64,000 nt of DNA from Snodgrassella gandavensis (GCF_914768025.1 NZ_CAJZCE010000011.1:1-64000), one strand, 5' to 3'; shown: positions 18,287-28,651, counted from the first letter of the stretch. Notes: a model not told the origin generated them from the letters alone. Numbers and translations are program-made.

Positions 18287-19171
18287 TTACATCCCCGGCA
18301 GCCATGAATTGAGGCTGCTGCCATAGAATAAAAACCAGATTGCAGCAATAGCCAGTACAATCCCAGCAGCATTCAAACCATTAATTTTTTCTTTAAACAC
18401 AAAAGCACCAATAATAGTAGCCAGCGTAATCACCCCCAGATTCATGCCGGCAAATACCAGCGAAGGGTCTTGCTGAAACTGTTGATGGGCACGGATATAA
18501 AAAAGAATATTGGCAAAATTCAGACCGCCTAATAATAAACCGGCCAGAATACTAGCCGCATTCCAGACCGTTCTGCGCAAACACAGATAGCCTGTAATCA
18601 GAATAGCTGCCAGAATAAATGTCACCTGTAAAGTTGGTGCAAAGGCCGTCCCACTTTTGGCCATCTGTTTAAATAGAATATCTGTTGTACCGTAACATAA
18701 CCATACGCCGAACAAACAGCCAGCAGTACTGAAAAAACCACCCTGCCCCTTACCTTTAGCAGGATTCTGCCGATACAGTAGTGTTAGCAAAGCCATCAGT
18801 GCCAGCGCAATACCAATAATTTTGTTGCTACTCAGGCTTTCACCAAAAAACACGAATGCAGCCACAATGGGCAAAAACAGCGACAGGCGCTGTGCTGCAT
18901 CGGTTTTAACCATTCCTGCCTGCTCAATAGCCCGCCCCAGCACAATAAAGCCTAGCGGCAAACCAATCCCCAGTGCCAGAAAAATAATCCAGTGACTGGT
19001 GTACATATGCCAGTTGGCAAAATCCGGGCGCAGAAAAAACCAGTTACACAATGCAGCTACTGGATAATTAACCGCTACGGCCTGTGCAATATTCACCCCA
19101 TTCCTGCGCGCCAGTTTTAATAATACTGAAACCGAAACACTACACAAAATACTAATAATCAGAAAGTGCAT
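18287..19171 (-). CDS. EamA/DMT-family transporter
   Basis: A 294-residue integral membrane protein with about ten hydrophobic helices in two repeats of five, as in drug/metabolite transporters of the EamA type. A helix near the end of the first repeat carries LSLFLPIVAAFVFFGESLS, a family hallmark, and its counterpart in the second repeat is TLATIIGAFVFKEKINGLNA. The substrate cannot be told from sequence. A 49-bp gap separates it from the DUF1289 gene upstream, so they may form an operon. Confidence 0.82.
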   Translation of the reverse strand: MHFLIISILCSVSVSVLLKLARRNGVNIAQAVAVNYPVAALCNWFFLRPDFANWHMYTSHWIIFLALGIGLPLGFIVLGRAIEQAGMVKTDAAQRLSLFLPIVAAFVFFGESLSSNKIIGIALALMALLTLLYRQNPAKGKGQGGFFSTAGCLFGVWLCYGTTDILFKQMAKSGTAFAPTLQVTFILAAILITGYLCLRRTVWNAASILAGLLLGGLNFANILFYIRAHQQFQQDPSLVFAGMNLGVITLATIIGAFVFKEKINGLNAAGIVLAIAAIWFLFYGSSLNSWLPGM

Positions 19172-19220
19172 TTCCCCCCCTTAAACAGATTTAGGCCTGC
19201 TTAGCCAGTTATTCAAGAAT

Positions 19221-19490
19221 TTAAAAATCAAAATCCGCCTGTATCCATAATTGCGCCATCAGCCTGTCTCCGCCCTCTCCCGTCTGCTGAGCCTGCCACA
19301 TTAGCTGTTCCAGCTTGCGCCGGCGCAAGGCACATAAACGCAGCACATGCTGCTTCTGTGTATCAGATAAACGCAACCAGTGTAGACGCTCATTCCGGCT
19401 GCGCAGACAGCCCTTGCAATAGCCCTTGTGATTACTTTCGCACACACCACGGCAAGGGCTTGGAATAACAAAAAATTCCAACTGTTCCAT
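19221..19490 (-). CDS. DUF1289 small cysteine-motif protein
   Basis: An 89-residue protein with the DUF1289 core SPCRGVCESNHKGYCKGCLR followed by SRNERLHWLRLSD. The four conserved Cys suggest a metal or Fe-S site. The function of the family is not established. The C-terminal part is Arg/Leu/Gln-rich. It is read toward the EamA transporter gene and divergent from typA. Confidence 0.8.
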   Translation of the reverse strand: MEQLEFFVIPSPCRGVCESNHKGYCKGCLRSRNERLHWLRLSDTQKQHVLRLCALRRRKLEQLMWQAQQTGEGGDRLMAQLWIQADFDF

Positions 19491-19726
19491 CGCTCAGATT
19501 CCTGTAAGCCACGGCAGGGCAGCAATAGTAACCAATCCCTGCACCTGTCAGCTATAGGTAGATAAGGCAAACAATAACTGTAGTGGACACTTCGGCATAA
19601 ATCAGCCACTTTAGCACAGACAGACAGTCTGATTTTGCTAAATATCCCACGAAAAGCAGAGTAAATGTTATAATTCAAGGTTAATTTACCATCCAAATAG
19701 CAAATACAACTAGGTTACGCACTCCC

Positions 19727-21541
19727 ATGAGTAAAAAAATTCGTAATATTGCCATTATCGCACACGTCGACCACGGCAAAACCACACTGGTAGACCAGTT
19801 ATTGCGCCAGTCCGGTACTTTCCGTGCCAATCAGCAGGTAGACGAACGGGTGATGGATAGCAACGATCTGGAAAAAGAACGTGGCATTACCATTCTGGCC
19901 AAAAATACCGCCATCGAATATGAAGGCTTTCACATCAATATCGTTGATACCCCGGGACACGCTGACTTCGGTGGTGAAGTAGAACGCGTACTGGGCATGG
20001 TAGACTGCGTATTACTGCTGGTAGACGCACAGGAAGGCCCGATGCCACAAACCCGCTTTGTAACCAAAAAAGCACTGGCACTGGGGCTGAAACCTATCGT
20101 GGTTATCAACAAAATTGATAAACCAAGTGCCCGCCCAAGCTGGGTTATCGATCAGACTTTTGAATTGTTTGACAAACTGGGTGCTACCGACGAACAGCTC
20201 GACTTCCCCATTGTATACGCTTCCGGCCTTTCCGGCTTTGCCAAGTTGAATGAAGAAGACGAATCCAGCGACATGCGCCCGCTGTTTGATACCATACTGA
20301 AATACACTCCCGAACCATCAGGTGATGCGGATAAACCACTGCAATTGCAGATTTCCCAGCTTGATTATGATAACTACACTGGCCGCTTGGGTATTGGCCG
20401 TATTCTGAACGGGCGCATTAAACCCGGCCAGGTAGTGGCCATCATGAATGAAGACCAACAGATTGGTCAGGGACGGATTAACCAGTTACTTGGTTTCAAG
20501 GGTTTGGAGCGCATTCCCCTACAGGAAGCTGAGGCGGGCGATATTGTTACCATTTCCGGTTTGGAAGATATTGGTATCGGTGTCACCATTGCCGACCGTG
20601 AACAGCCTCAGGGTTTACCCATGCTCAGCGTGGACGAGCCTACACTAACCATGGATTTCATGGTTAACACCAGCCCGCTGGCGGGCACCGAAGGCAAATT
20701 TGTCACCAGCCGCCAGATTCGCGAGCGTTTGCAAAAAGAATTACTTACCAACGTGGCTTTGAAAGTTGAAGACACTGCTGATGCAGATGTTTTCCGCGTT
20801 TCTGGCCGTGGTGAACTGCATCTGACCATTCTGATTGAAAATATGCGTCGCGAGGGCTATGAGCTGGCGGTTGGTAAGCCACGTGTGGTTTTCCGCGAAA
20901 TTGACGGTGTAAAATGCGAACCATACGAAAATCTCACCGTAGATGTGGAAGACAACACTCAGGGCGCGGTAATGGAAGAACTGGGTCGCCGTCGTGGTGA
21001 ACTAACCAATATGGAAAGTGATGGCAAAGGACGCACTCGTCTGGAATACCGCATTCCTGCACGTGGTCTGATTGGTTTTCAGGGTGAATTTATGACCATG
21101 ACCCGCGGCCAAGGCCTGATGAGCCACGTATTTGACAATTACGCACCGGTAAAAGCTGAAATACCCGGCCGCCGCAACGGTGTACTGGTATCGCAGGAAC
21201 AGGGTGATGCCGTGGCCTATGCCTTATGGAATCTGGAAGACCGTGGCCGTATGTTTATCAATCCGGGCGAAAAAATCTACGAAGGCATGATTATCGGCAT
21301 TCACAGCCGTGACAACGATCTGGTAGTCAACCCGCTGAAAGGCAAAAAACTGACCAATGTCCGTGCCTCTGGTACAGACGAAGCAGTACGCCTGACGCCA
21401 CCGGTACTGATGTCTCTGGAAGCTGCGGTCGAGTTCATTGATGATGATGAACTGGTAGAAATCACCCCGCAAACCATTCGCCTGCGTAAACGTTACCTGA
21501 GCGAGCAGGAACGACGCAAGCACTTCAAAAAACTGGATTAA
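19727..21541 (+). CDS. typA: Ribosome-associated GTPase TypA/BipA
   Basis: A 604-residue translational GTPase involved in 50S assembly and stress adaptation. G1 [16 protein letters not shown]3 [14 protein letters not shown] and G4 [10 protein letters not shown] are intact. EF-G-like domains II, III and V follow, then the BipA-specific C-terminal domain (about 480-600) with [18 protein letters not shown]. The start at 19727 is the family start. Confidence 0.97.
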   Translation: MSKKIRNIAIIAHVDHGKTTLVDQLLRQSGTFRANQQVDERVMDSNDLEKERGITILAKNTAIEYEGFHINIVDTPGHADFGGEVERVLGMVDCVLLLVDAQEGPMPQTRFVTKKALALGLKPIVVINKIDKPSARPSWVIDQTFELFDKLGATDEQLDFPIVYASGLSGFAKLNEEDESSDMRPLFDTILKYTPEPSGDADKPLQLQISQLDYDNYTGRLGIGRILNGRIKPGQVVAIMNEDQQIGQGRINQLLGFKGLERIPLQEAEAGDIVTISGLEDIGIGVTIADREQPQGLPMLSVDEPTLTMDFMVNTSPLAGTEGKFVTSRQIRERLQKELLTNVALKVEDTADADVFRVSGRGELHLTILIENMRREGYELAVGKPRVVFREIDGVKCEPYENLTVDVEDNTQGAVMEELGRRRGELTNMESDGKGRTRLEYRIPARGLIGFQGEFMTMTRGQGLMSHVFDNYAPVKAEIPGRRNGVLVSQEQGDAVAYALWNLEDRGRMFINPGEKIYEGMIIGIHSRDNDLVVNPLKGKKLTNVRASGTDEAVRLTPPVLMSLEAAVEFIDDDELVEITPQTIRLRKRYLSEQERRKHFKKLD

Positions 21542-21557
21542 TTCTGATTATTGATCT

Positions 21558-21593
21558 AAAAACAGGCAGCTTTTACGGGCTGCCTGTTTTTTG
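21558..21593 (+). terminator. typA terminator
   Basis: GC-rich hairpin: AACAGGCAGC (with flanking A's) pairs with GCTGCCTGTT across a short loop, ending in T6. It lies 17 bp after the typA stop. Confidence 0.88.
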
Positions 21594-21929
21594 GATTAGT
21601 GTAAATATGCGGATAAACAAAGCTTCTGTCTTTAAAATAAATCACTCTATAACCGGCAAAATCTTGCTTTCTGGCCAATACACATTTGCCAAACAATACA
21701 GCATGAGAGAATAATATAGTCGCTGGTGTTATTAATTATTTCAGACAATCTCTTAGCGCATAAATCCAGCACCAATATACAAATACCATTTCAAACTGCT
21801 AAAATTACCAATTGCTAACTCTCAGATTACATATTTTTTATTTTTACAACAAAACTTTCTCTTGTTTGTGAAAACAGCATCCCCCATCTCAACATTCATT
21901 ATTTCGTTTTTCGTGAGGACTAATTTGCC
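21594..21929. other. Intergenic region before the DUF456 gene
   Basis: About 335 bp, AT-rich, with no gene seen. A GTGAGGA ribosome-binding site lies at its right end, just before the DUF456 start. Confidence 0.4.
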
Positions 21930-22418
21930 ATGACCGCAGTATTGGTGATACTGGCTATTGTTTTATTGCTTATCGGCCTGTTGGGCACATTCATGCCCGC
22001 CTTGCCCGGATTACCCTTAATGTTCGGCGGTGTCTGGTTACTGGCACTAAGCAGCAATTACCAGATAATGGGTGCAGGAACATTGATTAGTCTGGGTATT
22101 TTAACCATACTTGGCTGTGCCCTGGATTATATAGCTGGCATGCTGGGAGCCAAACATAGTGGCGCAAGCAGAAAAGCCATTTGGGGATCGTTTATTGGTG
22201 CCATTATTGGCATGTTTTTTGCTCTGCCCGGCATGATACTTGGCCCCTTGCTGGGTGCAGCCGCTGGCGAATTTATAGCCAGACGTAATCTGGTGGCCGC
22301 TGGCAAAGTAGGGTTAGCTACAGTTATCGGCCTGATTTTTGGCGTAGTAGCCAAAATCGGCTGCGCATTCGCCATGCTAATAACCATCGCTGTGATGTAC
22401 TTGTATTCATTATATTGA
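21930..22418 (+). CDS. DUF456 membrane protein
   Basis: A 162-residue, very hydrophobic protein with about four to five membrane helices. Gly-rich pairs such as GTFMPALPGLPLMFGGVWLL and FALPGMILGPLLGAAAGEFI are typical of DUF456. A central LDYIAGMLGAKHSGASRKAIWG segment separates the helices. The family function is unknown. It stands alone between typA and mfd. Confidence 0.8.
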   Translation: MTAVLVILAIVLLLIGLLGTFMPALPGLPLMFGGVWLLALSSNYQIMGAGTLISLGILTILGCALDYIAGMLGAKHSGASRKAIWGSFIGAIIGMFFALPGMILGPLLGAAAGEFIARRNLVAAGKVGLATVIGLIFGVVAKIGCAFAMLITIAVMYLYSLY

Positions 22419-22604
22419 TGCCGTCAGTTTTCCCGCAAAGAATGTGGCTACAGTATCTGAATGAGTACTGTAGCCATTTATCCGCTTTCCTGTACCTATT
22501 CAGAACCATCTGGATGCAATTGCCTGTCAATACAGGCTTGTCTTATCATAGCTTGCCCATAAGTATTGACAATCAAATTAATTATTACCTGTAAAACTGA
22601 AATT

Positions 22605-25600
22605 ATGCCCGCTGTTGCCCATTTTGCATTGCCCCAAGCCAGTCAGACTGTATCCTGGCCAGATTTAAACGCTGGTAGCTTGCCATTGCTGCTCAGCGAA
22701 CATTTACCCGAAAAAAAACTGAAAATCATTTTGACTGCCGATGCTGAGCAGGCAATTCGCATTCAGTCAGCCTGGCAGTTTTTCGACCCGGCAGCACGGG
22801 TAGTATTCTTTCCCGACTGGGAAACCTTACCCTATGAACATTTCTCCCCTCATCAGGAACTAGTATCCGAGCGCCTTAGTACCTTATGGCAATTAAAAAA
22901 TGGGCTGGTTGATGTCTTACTCCTGCCTCTGGCCACAGCAATGCAAAAAATTGCGCCGCCTTCATTTCTGCTTGGCCGCACTTTCTGGCTGAAAGCTGGT
23001 CAGCAATTGGACATAGATGTACTCAAGCATAGCCTGATTGAAGCTGGCTACAATCATGTTACACATGTTGTGGCAACAGGCGAATTTGCTACTCGTGGCG
23101 GTATTCTGGATATTTTTCCTATGGGTAGCGATATACCGTTTCGACTGGATTTATTCGATAACGAAATTGATACTATTAAAACTTTCGATGCTGACAGTCA
23201 GCGCACATTAACCAGTGTAGATGAAATCCGCCTGCTACCTGCTCACGAATTTCCTACTGACAGCGATGCACAAAAAATCTTTCGTAGCCGCTTTCGTGAA
23301 GAAATCAGCGATGATGCCCGCAAAGCCACTGTTTATACCGCGGTATCAGAAGGCCATTTCGGAGCAGGTGTTGAATACTACCTGCCTTTATTCTTTGAAG
23401 AAGAATGTGTCAGCATTTTTGATTATATCAATGCAGACGCTATTCTGGTTTGTCTGGGTGATATACATAATGAAGCCGCGCGTATCTGGCAAGACGTCAA
23501 GCAGCGTTATGCCTTGGCACAGGGCGATCCGGCCTATCCGCCTCTGGCGCCCAGTTACCTGTATTTGAGTGAGGATCAGCTTGGCGCACGTATTAAACCT
23601 TACCCACGCCTAATACCTCAATTAAGCGAAAACAATATTTACACCCTGCCCCATGTCGCTGTAGACCGTCAGGCAGATGACCCATTGCATGCACTGAAAA
23701 TTTTCCTGCAACAACATTCTTACCGGGTGCTGATTTGCGCAGAAAGCCTCGGACGACGTGAAACCATGTTGAATTTTATGCGTGAGTATAATTTACAACC
23801 TAACGTCGTAAATGGCTGGCAGGATTTCTTCAATAGCAGCACCAGCCTGTGCCTGACAATTGCGCCATTAAGTTATGGCTGTCTGTTACCAGAACAACAA
23901 CTGGCCATTATTACTGAAGCTGATTTATATCAGTATATTGTGCGCGGTCGCCGTACACGACGCAAACACAGTGCTGTTTCCGACGGTATGCTGCGTGATT
24001 TAGCTGAAATCAAAATTGGCGATCCAGTCGTTCATGAACAACATGGTATCGGTCGCTATCAGGGACTGGTTACACTGGATTTGGGCGAAGGCGCCAGTGA
24101 AATGATGCTACTGGAGTATGCGGAGGGTTCACAGCTATACGTGCCTGTTGGCCAGCTACAATTGATTTCACGTTATGCAGGCAGTGCCCATGAAAACGTC
24201 AGCTTGCACAAACTCGGCCATGGCGCCTGGGATAAAGCGCGCCATAAAGCGGCTGAAAAAGCCCGCGATACTGCCGCGGAGCTGCTAAATCTGTATGCCC
24301 AGCGAGAAGCCCAGCAAGGGCACCGTTTCAGTTTGAATGAAATGGATTATCAGGCCTTTGCCAATGGCTTTGGCTATGAAGAAACAGAAGATCAGGCGGC
24401 TGCAATTGCTGCCACCATTAAGGATTTATGTGCTGAAAAACCCATGGATCGGCTTATTTGCGGCGATGTAGGCTTTGGTAAAACCGAAGTAGCCTTACGT
24501 GCAGCCTTTGTTGCCGCCATGGCTGGTAAACAGGTAGTGGTTCTTGCGCCGACAACATTGCTGGTAGAGCAACATGCACAGAATTTTGCTGACCGCTTTG
24601 CCGATTTTCCCATCAAAGTGGCACAGCTATCCCGTTTTAATACAAGCAAGCAGACACAGGCTACGCTGGCCGGTTTGGCTGATGGCACAGTAGACATCGT
24701 AATTGGTACACACAAACTGGTACAACCAGATGTACATTTTAAAAATCTGGGGCTGGTTATCATTGATGAAGAACACCGTTTCGGAGTACGTCAGAAAGAA
24801 CAGTTGAAACGTTTGCGCGCTAATGTCGACGTACTTACCCTCACCGCCACACCGATTCCACGTACCTTAAGCATGGCATTGGAAGGTTTGCGTGATTTTT
24901 CACTCATTACCACAGCGCCCAGCCGCCGTCTGGCGGTGAAAACTTTTGTCCGTCCTTTTAGTGATGGTTTGATACGCGAGGCTGTAATACGTGAACTGAA
25001 ACGTGGTGGTCAGGTATTTTTTCTGCATAATGAAGTAGATACCATAGCCAACACCTATGAAAGACTGAGCACCCTACTGCCCGAAGCACGCATTGGTATT
25101 GCTCACGGTCAGTTACGTGAACGTGAACTTGAACAGGTGATGCGCGATTTTCTCCAGCAGCGTTATAACATTTTACTGTGCTCAACCATTATCGAAACCG
25201 GAATTGATATTCCTAATGCCAATACCATTATCATCGAACGGGCAGATAAATTTGGTCTTGCTCAGCTACACCAGCTACGCGGTCGCGTAGGCCGCTCCCA
25301 CCATCAGGCCTATGCTTATTTACTGGTACCGGAAGCGATGACTAAAGATGCACAGAAGCGTCTGGAAGCCATTGAAATGGCCGATGATTTGGGTGCAGGC
25401 TTTACCCTTGCCATGCAGGACCTGGAAATCCGTGGTGCAGGTGAAATTCTAGGTGAAGGACAGTCAGGTGAAATGATTCAGGTAGGCTTCACGCTGTATA
25501 CTGAAATGCTGAAACAGGCTGTACGTAACCTGAAAAAAGGCCGCGAACCTGATCTGGATACGCCATTGGGCATCACCAGTGACATCAAGCTGCATAGTCC

Positions 25601-26024
25601 TGCTTTACTACCAGAAAGTTACTGCCCCGATATTCATGCCCGTCTGGTGCTTTATAAACGTCTGGCCAGTTGTGAAACTGAAGCTGAGATAGACCAGATA
25701 CACGAGGAACTCATCGACCGCTTCGGCCTGCCCGAACCGGCTGTATCTAGTCTGATTGCCAGCCACCATCTGCGTATTGAGGCAGCCAGTCTGGGCATCG
25801 ATACCATTGATGCCAGCAGTGAAGCCATTACGTTTACCTTTGGCAAACATCACCGTATCAATCCGGCCACCATTGTGGCTATTATGCAAAGTGACAAAAA
25901 CTACCGTCTCGTTGGTGCAGACAAACTCAGGGTTAATATTGCCATTGAAGATGTCATGCAACGCGTACAGATAATTAAAAACATCATGAAGCAGCTTGCT
26001 GTTGATATGGCTAAATCAGACTAA
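22605..26024 (+). CDS. mfd: Transcription-repair coupling factor
   Basis: A 1139-residue SF2 translocase that removes stalled RNA polymerase and recruits UvrA. It has a UvrB-homology N-terminus (about 1-330, with EFATRGGILDIFPMGSDIPFR), an RNA-polymerase-interaction/CarD-like domain (KIGDPVVHEQHGIGRYQGL, about 465), and a helicase core with CGDVGFGKTEVALRAAF (Walker A) and IIDEEHRFGVRQKEQLK (DEEH). The TRG region and the UvrA-binding C-terminal domain follow. The ATG at 22605 begins the family-like MPAVAHFALP; a TTG at 22566 would add 13 residues. A degraded inverted copy of its 3' part lies at 27053-27299. Confidence 0.96.
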   Translation: MPAVAHFALPQASQTVSWPDLNAGSLPLLLSEHLPEKKLKIILTADAEQAIRIQSAWQFFDPAARVVFFPDWETLPYEHFSPHQELVSERLSTLWQLKNGLVDVLLLPLATAMQKIAPPSFLLGRTFWLKAGQQLDIDVLKHSLIEAGYNHVTHVVATGEFATRGGILDIFPMGSDIPFRLDLFDNEIDTIKTFDADSQRTLTSVDEIRLLPAHEFPTDSDAQKIFRSRFREEISDDARKATVYTAVSEGHFGAGVEYYLPLFFEEECVSIFDYINADAILVCLGDIHNEAARIWQDVKQRYALAQGDPAYPPLAPSYLYLSEDQLGARIKPYPRLIPQLSENNIYTLPHVAVDRQADDPLHALKIFLQQHSYRVLICAESLGRRETMLNFMREYNLQPNVVNGWQDFFNSSTSLCLTIAPLSYGCLLPEQQLAIITEADLYQYIVRGRRTRRKHSAVSDGMLRDLAEIKIGDPVVHEQHGIGRYQGLVTLDLGEGASEMMLLEYAEGSQLYVPVGQLQLISRYAGSAHENVSLHKLGHGAWDKARHKAAEKARDTAAELLNLYAQREAQQGHRFSLNEMDYQAFANGFGYEETEDQAAAIAATIKDLCAEKPMDRLICGDVGFGKTEVALRAAFVAAMAGKQVVVLAPTTLLVEQHAQNFADRFADFPIKVAQLSRFNTSKQTQATLAGLADGTVDIVIGTHKLVQPDVHFKNLGLVIIDEEHRFGVRQKEQLKRLRANVDVLTLTATPIPRTLSMALEGLRDFSLITTAPSRRLAVKTFVRPFSDGLIREAVIRELKRGGQVFFLHNEVDTIANTYERLSTLLPEARIGIAHGQLRERELEQVMRDFLQQRYNILLCSTIIETGIDIPNANTIIIERADKFGLAQLHQLRGRVGRSHHQAYAYLLVPEAMTKDAQKRLEAIEMADDLGAGFTLAMQDLEIRGAGEILGEGQSGEMIQVGFTLYTEMLKQAVRNLKKGREPDLDTPLGITSDIKLHSPALLPESYCPDIHARLVLYKRLASCETEAEIDQIHEELIDRFGLPEPAVSSLIASHHLRIEAASLGIDTIDASSEAITFTFGKHHRINPATIVAIMQSDKNYRLVGADKLRVNIAIEDVMQRVQIIKNIMKQLAVDMAKSD

Positions 26025-26058
26025 TTTATAAAACCTTCTATAATTTCACCATAAAATT

Positions 26059-26090
26059 AGCGGTAATACCGCCTAAGCTGTATTACCGCT
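26059..26090 (-). terminator. Hairpin between mfd and the YgjP-like gene
   Basis: A 10-bp stem AGCGGTAATA/TATTACCGCT with a 12-base loop. On the minus strand it is followed by AATTTTATGG, so it may end the YgjP-like transcript; on the plus strand there is no T run. Confidence 0.5.
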
Positions 26091-26146
26091 GACTACTATT
26101 GTCTAAGCAGACTGGCTGTGTAACAAGTATTAGCCACAAATATATT

Positions 26147-26845
26147 TCAGCTCACCTTATCCAGAGCAAACAGCTCCGTACCATGCTGTTTTAGCCATAA
26201 ACGCGCATTAACTGTATCGGCTGTATATTCAGCCACCATCGCCCAGAATGCCTTACCATGATTGGCGTGACGCAAATGGCACAGCTCATGAATACAGACA
26301 TAATCCACCACAAAAGCAGGTGCACCAATCAAGCGCCAGTTTAAACGAATACCAGTACGTCTGCGGCACACCCCCCAAAAAGTACGCGCCTGACTTAAAG
26401 CAATTGCTGCCGGCTGCAATTGCATTATCTGTGCCCAGTATTGCAAGCGCGATAATAATTCGATTTGAGCATACTGCTTTAGCCATGCACTCAAAGCCTC
26501 ATGCGGTAATTGTGCAGCCGCCAGTGGCAACAAAAATCCCTGCTGTGCATGCCATTGCACACGAGTAAGCACAGCCACCAGCGTATAAGAATAAGTCTGG
26601 CCACGAAACCAGATATATGCGGGTAAAGCCGTTGAGATTTGTACCGCCTGTTGCCACAACTTCTTAATAGAAGGTTCATGAGCACTTAACCATTGATACA
26701 AAGACTTCATCGATACAAATGGTGGTACATTGATATCCAGCAAATCGCGTGAAGCTGTACGTACAATAATATTTTTCCGCGCAGTGCGCCGCAGTTTCAG
26801 TCTGATGGCACAGCCATCCGCAGTTGTATAAATAAACACCGACAT
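26147..26845 (-). CDS. YgjP-like M48-type metallopeptidase domain protein
   Basis: A 232-residue YgjP/DUF45 protein. The zinc-binding signature VCIHELCHLRHANHGKAFW (about residues 180-198) has the HExxH pair and the distal His. Upstream RTFWGVCRRRTGIRLNWRL matches the family's conserved WGSC/NWRL block, with Val for the usual Ser. Some members have been reported as nucleotide pyrophosphatases rather than proteases, so activity is uncertain. The start at 26845 (MSVFIYTTADG) suits the family; an ATG at 26953 would add 36 residues unlike it. Confidence 0.78.
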   Translation of the reverse strand: MSVFIYTTADGCAIRLKLRRTARKNIIVRTASRDLLDINVPPFVSMKSLYQWLSAHEPSIKKLWQQAVQISTALPAYIWFRGQTYSYTLVAVLTRVQWHAQQGFLLPLAAAQLPHEALSAWLKQYAQIELLSRLQYWAQIMQLQPAAIALSQARTFWGVCRRRTGIRLNWRLIGAPAFVVDYVCIHELCHLRHANHGKAFWAMVAEYTADTVNARLWLKQHGTELFALDKVS

Positions 26846-27052
26846 AACAACTAATCTATCAAAACCCCATAAAAAATAACCACAATACAGACTATTATTT
26901 TTGCATACCAATACCCAAACCCGTTGATTCTGTTTTGGGTACAACTGCATCAATTACTAACAGTAATTTAATCTTAGGCCATCAGACTAATTTTTTAAGA
27001 TTAAATGCATATTATTTTTGGTAATTCGATTATAGGGATTCAAGCTTAACAG

Positions 27053-27299
27053 TTATACATTACTGCCATTACCAATAAATTCATAATCATCTACAAGAAT
27101 AGCAATATTAACCTGAATTTATCAGCACCGATGCGATGGTAGTTTTTACCACTTTGCATAGTAGCTACAATCGTAACCAGACTGATACGGAGATGCTTGC
27201 CAAAGGTAAACTTAATGATTTCACTGCTGACATCAATAATATCGATATCCAGACTGGCTGCTTCGATGTGTAGATGGTGGCAGGCAATCAGACCAGCCA
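27053..27299 (-). pseudogene. Inverted partial copy of the mfd 3' end
   Basis: The minus strand encodes LIACHHLHIEAASLDIDIID, FTFGKHLRIS, TIVATMQSGKNYHRIGADKF. This aligns with Mfd LIASHHLRIEAASLGIDTID, FTFGKHHRIN, TIVAIMQSDKNYRLVGADKL. About four in five bases match mfd near 25755-25945. A one-base loss after GADKF shifts the frame; corrected, it reads RVNIAI as in Mfd and then diverges to a TAA at 27053-27055. The match begins at the plsC stop codon (27300-27302). Only about 65 Mfd residues survive, with no start or upstream domain, so this is a dead fragment oriented opposite to mfd. Confidence 0.85.
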
Positions 27300-28061
27300 T
27301 TAATGGTGTAATACCGGAGTGGGCGTTTGCGGGTTTTGCGGTGCAAATGGGCCAGCACCCTGAATTTTAATCTGCTGATTTTCTATCCACTGTTCACACA
27401 GTTTGATTAACTCTTCTGGCGTGTGTGCAATTTCATAAGAAATCGGTGCACCAATCACTACGGTTACTTTGCCCGGATATTTAAAAAAAGAATCCTTAGG
27501 CCAGAATTCGCCGCTATTTAAGGCCACTGGCACCAGATTCATATGCAGCATCTGAGCCATACGCGCTGCCCCTTTTTTATAATGTCCCCGGTATCCGGGC
27601 TTAATCCGCGTACCTTCCGGAAAAATACAAATCCACATACCTTTTTGACGACATATTTTACCCTGACTGATAATCTGAGCATTCGCAGCTTTAGGATTAT
27701 TGCGGTCAATACCTATTGTGCCGCGCCATTTCAGTGCCCAGCCAAATATTGGAATACGGAAAAGCTCACGTTTGGCAACAAAGGCCAAATCAGGAAAAAA
27801 GCAAAGCATGGCCAGTGTTTCCCAGCCAGATTGATGTTTACAGCACACGATACTCGGCTCATGCGGAATATTCTCCCGGCCAATTACTTCATATTTCAAG
27901 CCAATAACGTGCTCCAGCATCCAGAACAGCACTTTTGCCCAAGCGGTAGTTGTCCATGTAATACCTTTGGGAATGAGCATGGAAATAATAACCACCACCA
28001 GCCATATCAGCGAAAACACACATAAACAAAACCAGTAAATCAAATTACGTAACAACAACAT
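27300..28061 (-). CDS. plsC: 1-acyl-sn-glycerol-3-phosphate acyltransferase
   Basis: A 253-residue acyltransferase with one or two N-terminal membrane helices (about 5-35). The catalytic box reads KHQSGWET, an HX4E form instead of HX4D, seen in one proteobacterial branch of the family. GTIGIDR and the FPEGTRIKPG motif are present, with KKGAARMAQMLHMNLVPVAL after it. It makes phosphatidate from lysophosphatidate at the inner membrane. It follows gmhB by 6 bp and is the last gene of the glyQ-glyS operon. Its stop codon abuts the mfd fragment. Confidence 0.9.
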   Translation of the reverse strand: MLLLRNLIYWFCLCVFSLIWLVVVIISMLIPKGITWTTTAWAKVLFWMLEHVIGLKYEVIGRENIPHEPSIVCCKHQSGWETLAMLCFFPDLAFVAKRELFRIPIFGWALKWRGTIGIDRNNPKAANAQIISQGKICRQKGMWICIFPEGTRIKPGYRGHYKKGAARMAQMLHMNLVPVALNSGEFWPKDSFFKYPGKVTVVIGAPISYEIAHTPEELIKLCEQWIENQQIKIQGAGPFAPQNPQTPTPVLHH

Positions 28062-28067
28062 GTTATA

Positions 28068-28643
28068 TTATTCCTCGGCTGCCTTTTCAGCCTGTGCGCG
28101 ACAAAATTTGGCAAAATCCAGCAAATCGTCATACACCTGTGTATCATCCGGCAAAGTCTCCATTTTCAGCGTTTCCTTGCCTTTCCCTGTTAACACAAGC
28201 ACCGGATGTCCGCCAATTGCTGCGATTGCCTGCATATCACGAATGCCATCCCCTACCAGCCAGGTATTTTCAGCTTTCATATGCAAACGGTCGAGAATGT
28301 CCAGCAACAAACCCGGCTGAGGCTTGCGGCAGTTACATTTGGCACTATTGGTATGCGGGCAAAACCAGACTCCGCTCAAGCGACCACCGGCTTTCTGAAT
28401 ATGGGTATGCATTTTGCCATGTACTTCATTAAGCTGCTGCATACTCACCTGATCGCGTCCGATTCCAGACATATTCTCAGCCACAACTACGGTGTACCCA
28501 CTTTGAGTTAAAAAGGCAACAGCATCCATGCTACCGGGTAAAGGAAGCCATTGATCAGGGTCGCTGATTGGCTGTGGCCGCATTGCATTCAGCACACCAT
28601 CACGATCAAGAATAATTAATTTACCTTTTCCACTCAATGCCAT
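28068..28643 (-). CDS. gmhB: Heptose-1,7-bisphosphate 7-phosphatase
   Basis: A 191-residue HAD phosphatase of the GmhB/HisB-N type for ADP-heptose synthesis in LPS/LOS. Seen: the nucleophile motif IILDRDGVLN, a zinc site CPHTNSAKCNCRKPQPG (Cys-His-Cys-Cys pattern), and motif III/IV VGDGIRDMQAIAAIGG, where the usual second Asp (VGDSxxD) is kept as GDGIRD. Motif II reads VVAENMSGIGRD instead of the usual TNQSG block, a mild deviation. The start at 28643 has an AGGA site; the ORF could be opened 13 codons further up but would overlap the gene before it. Confidence 0.85.
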   Translation of the reverse strand: MALSGKGKLIILDRDGVLNAMRPQPISDPDQWLPLPGSMDAVAFLTQSGYTVVVAENMSGIGRDQVSMQQLNEVHGKMHTHIQKAGGRLSGVWFCPHTNSAKCNCRKPQPGLLLDILDRLHMKAENTWLVGDGIRDMQAIAAIGGHPVLVLTGKGKETLKMETLPDDTQVYDDLLDFAKFCRAQAEKAAEE

Positions 28644-28651
28644 AATGATCC

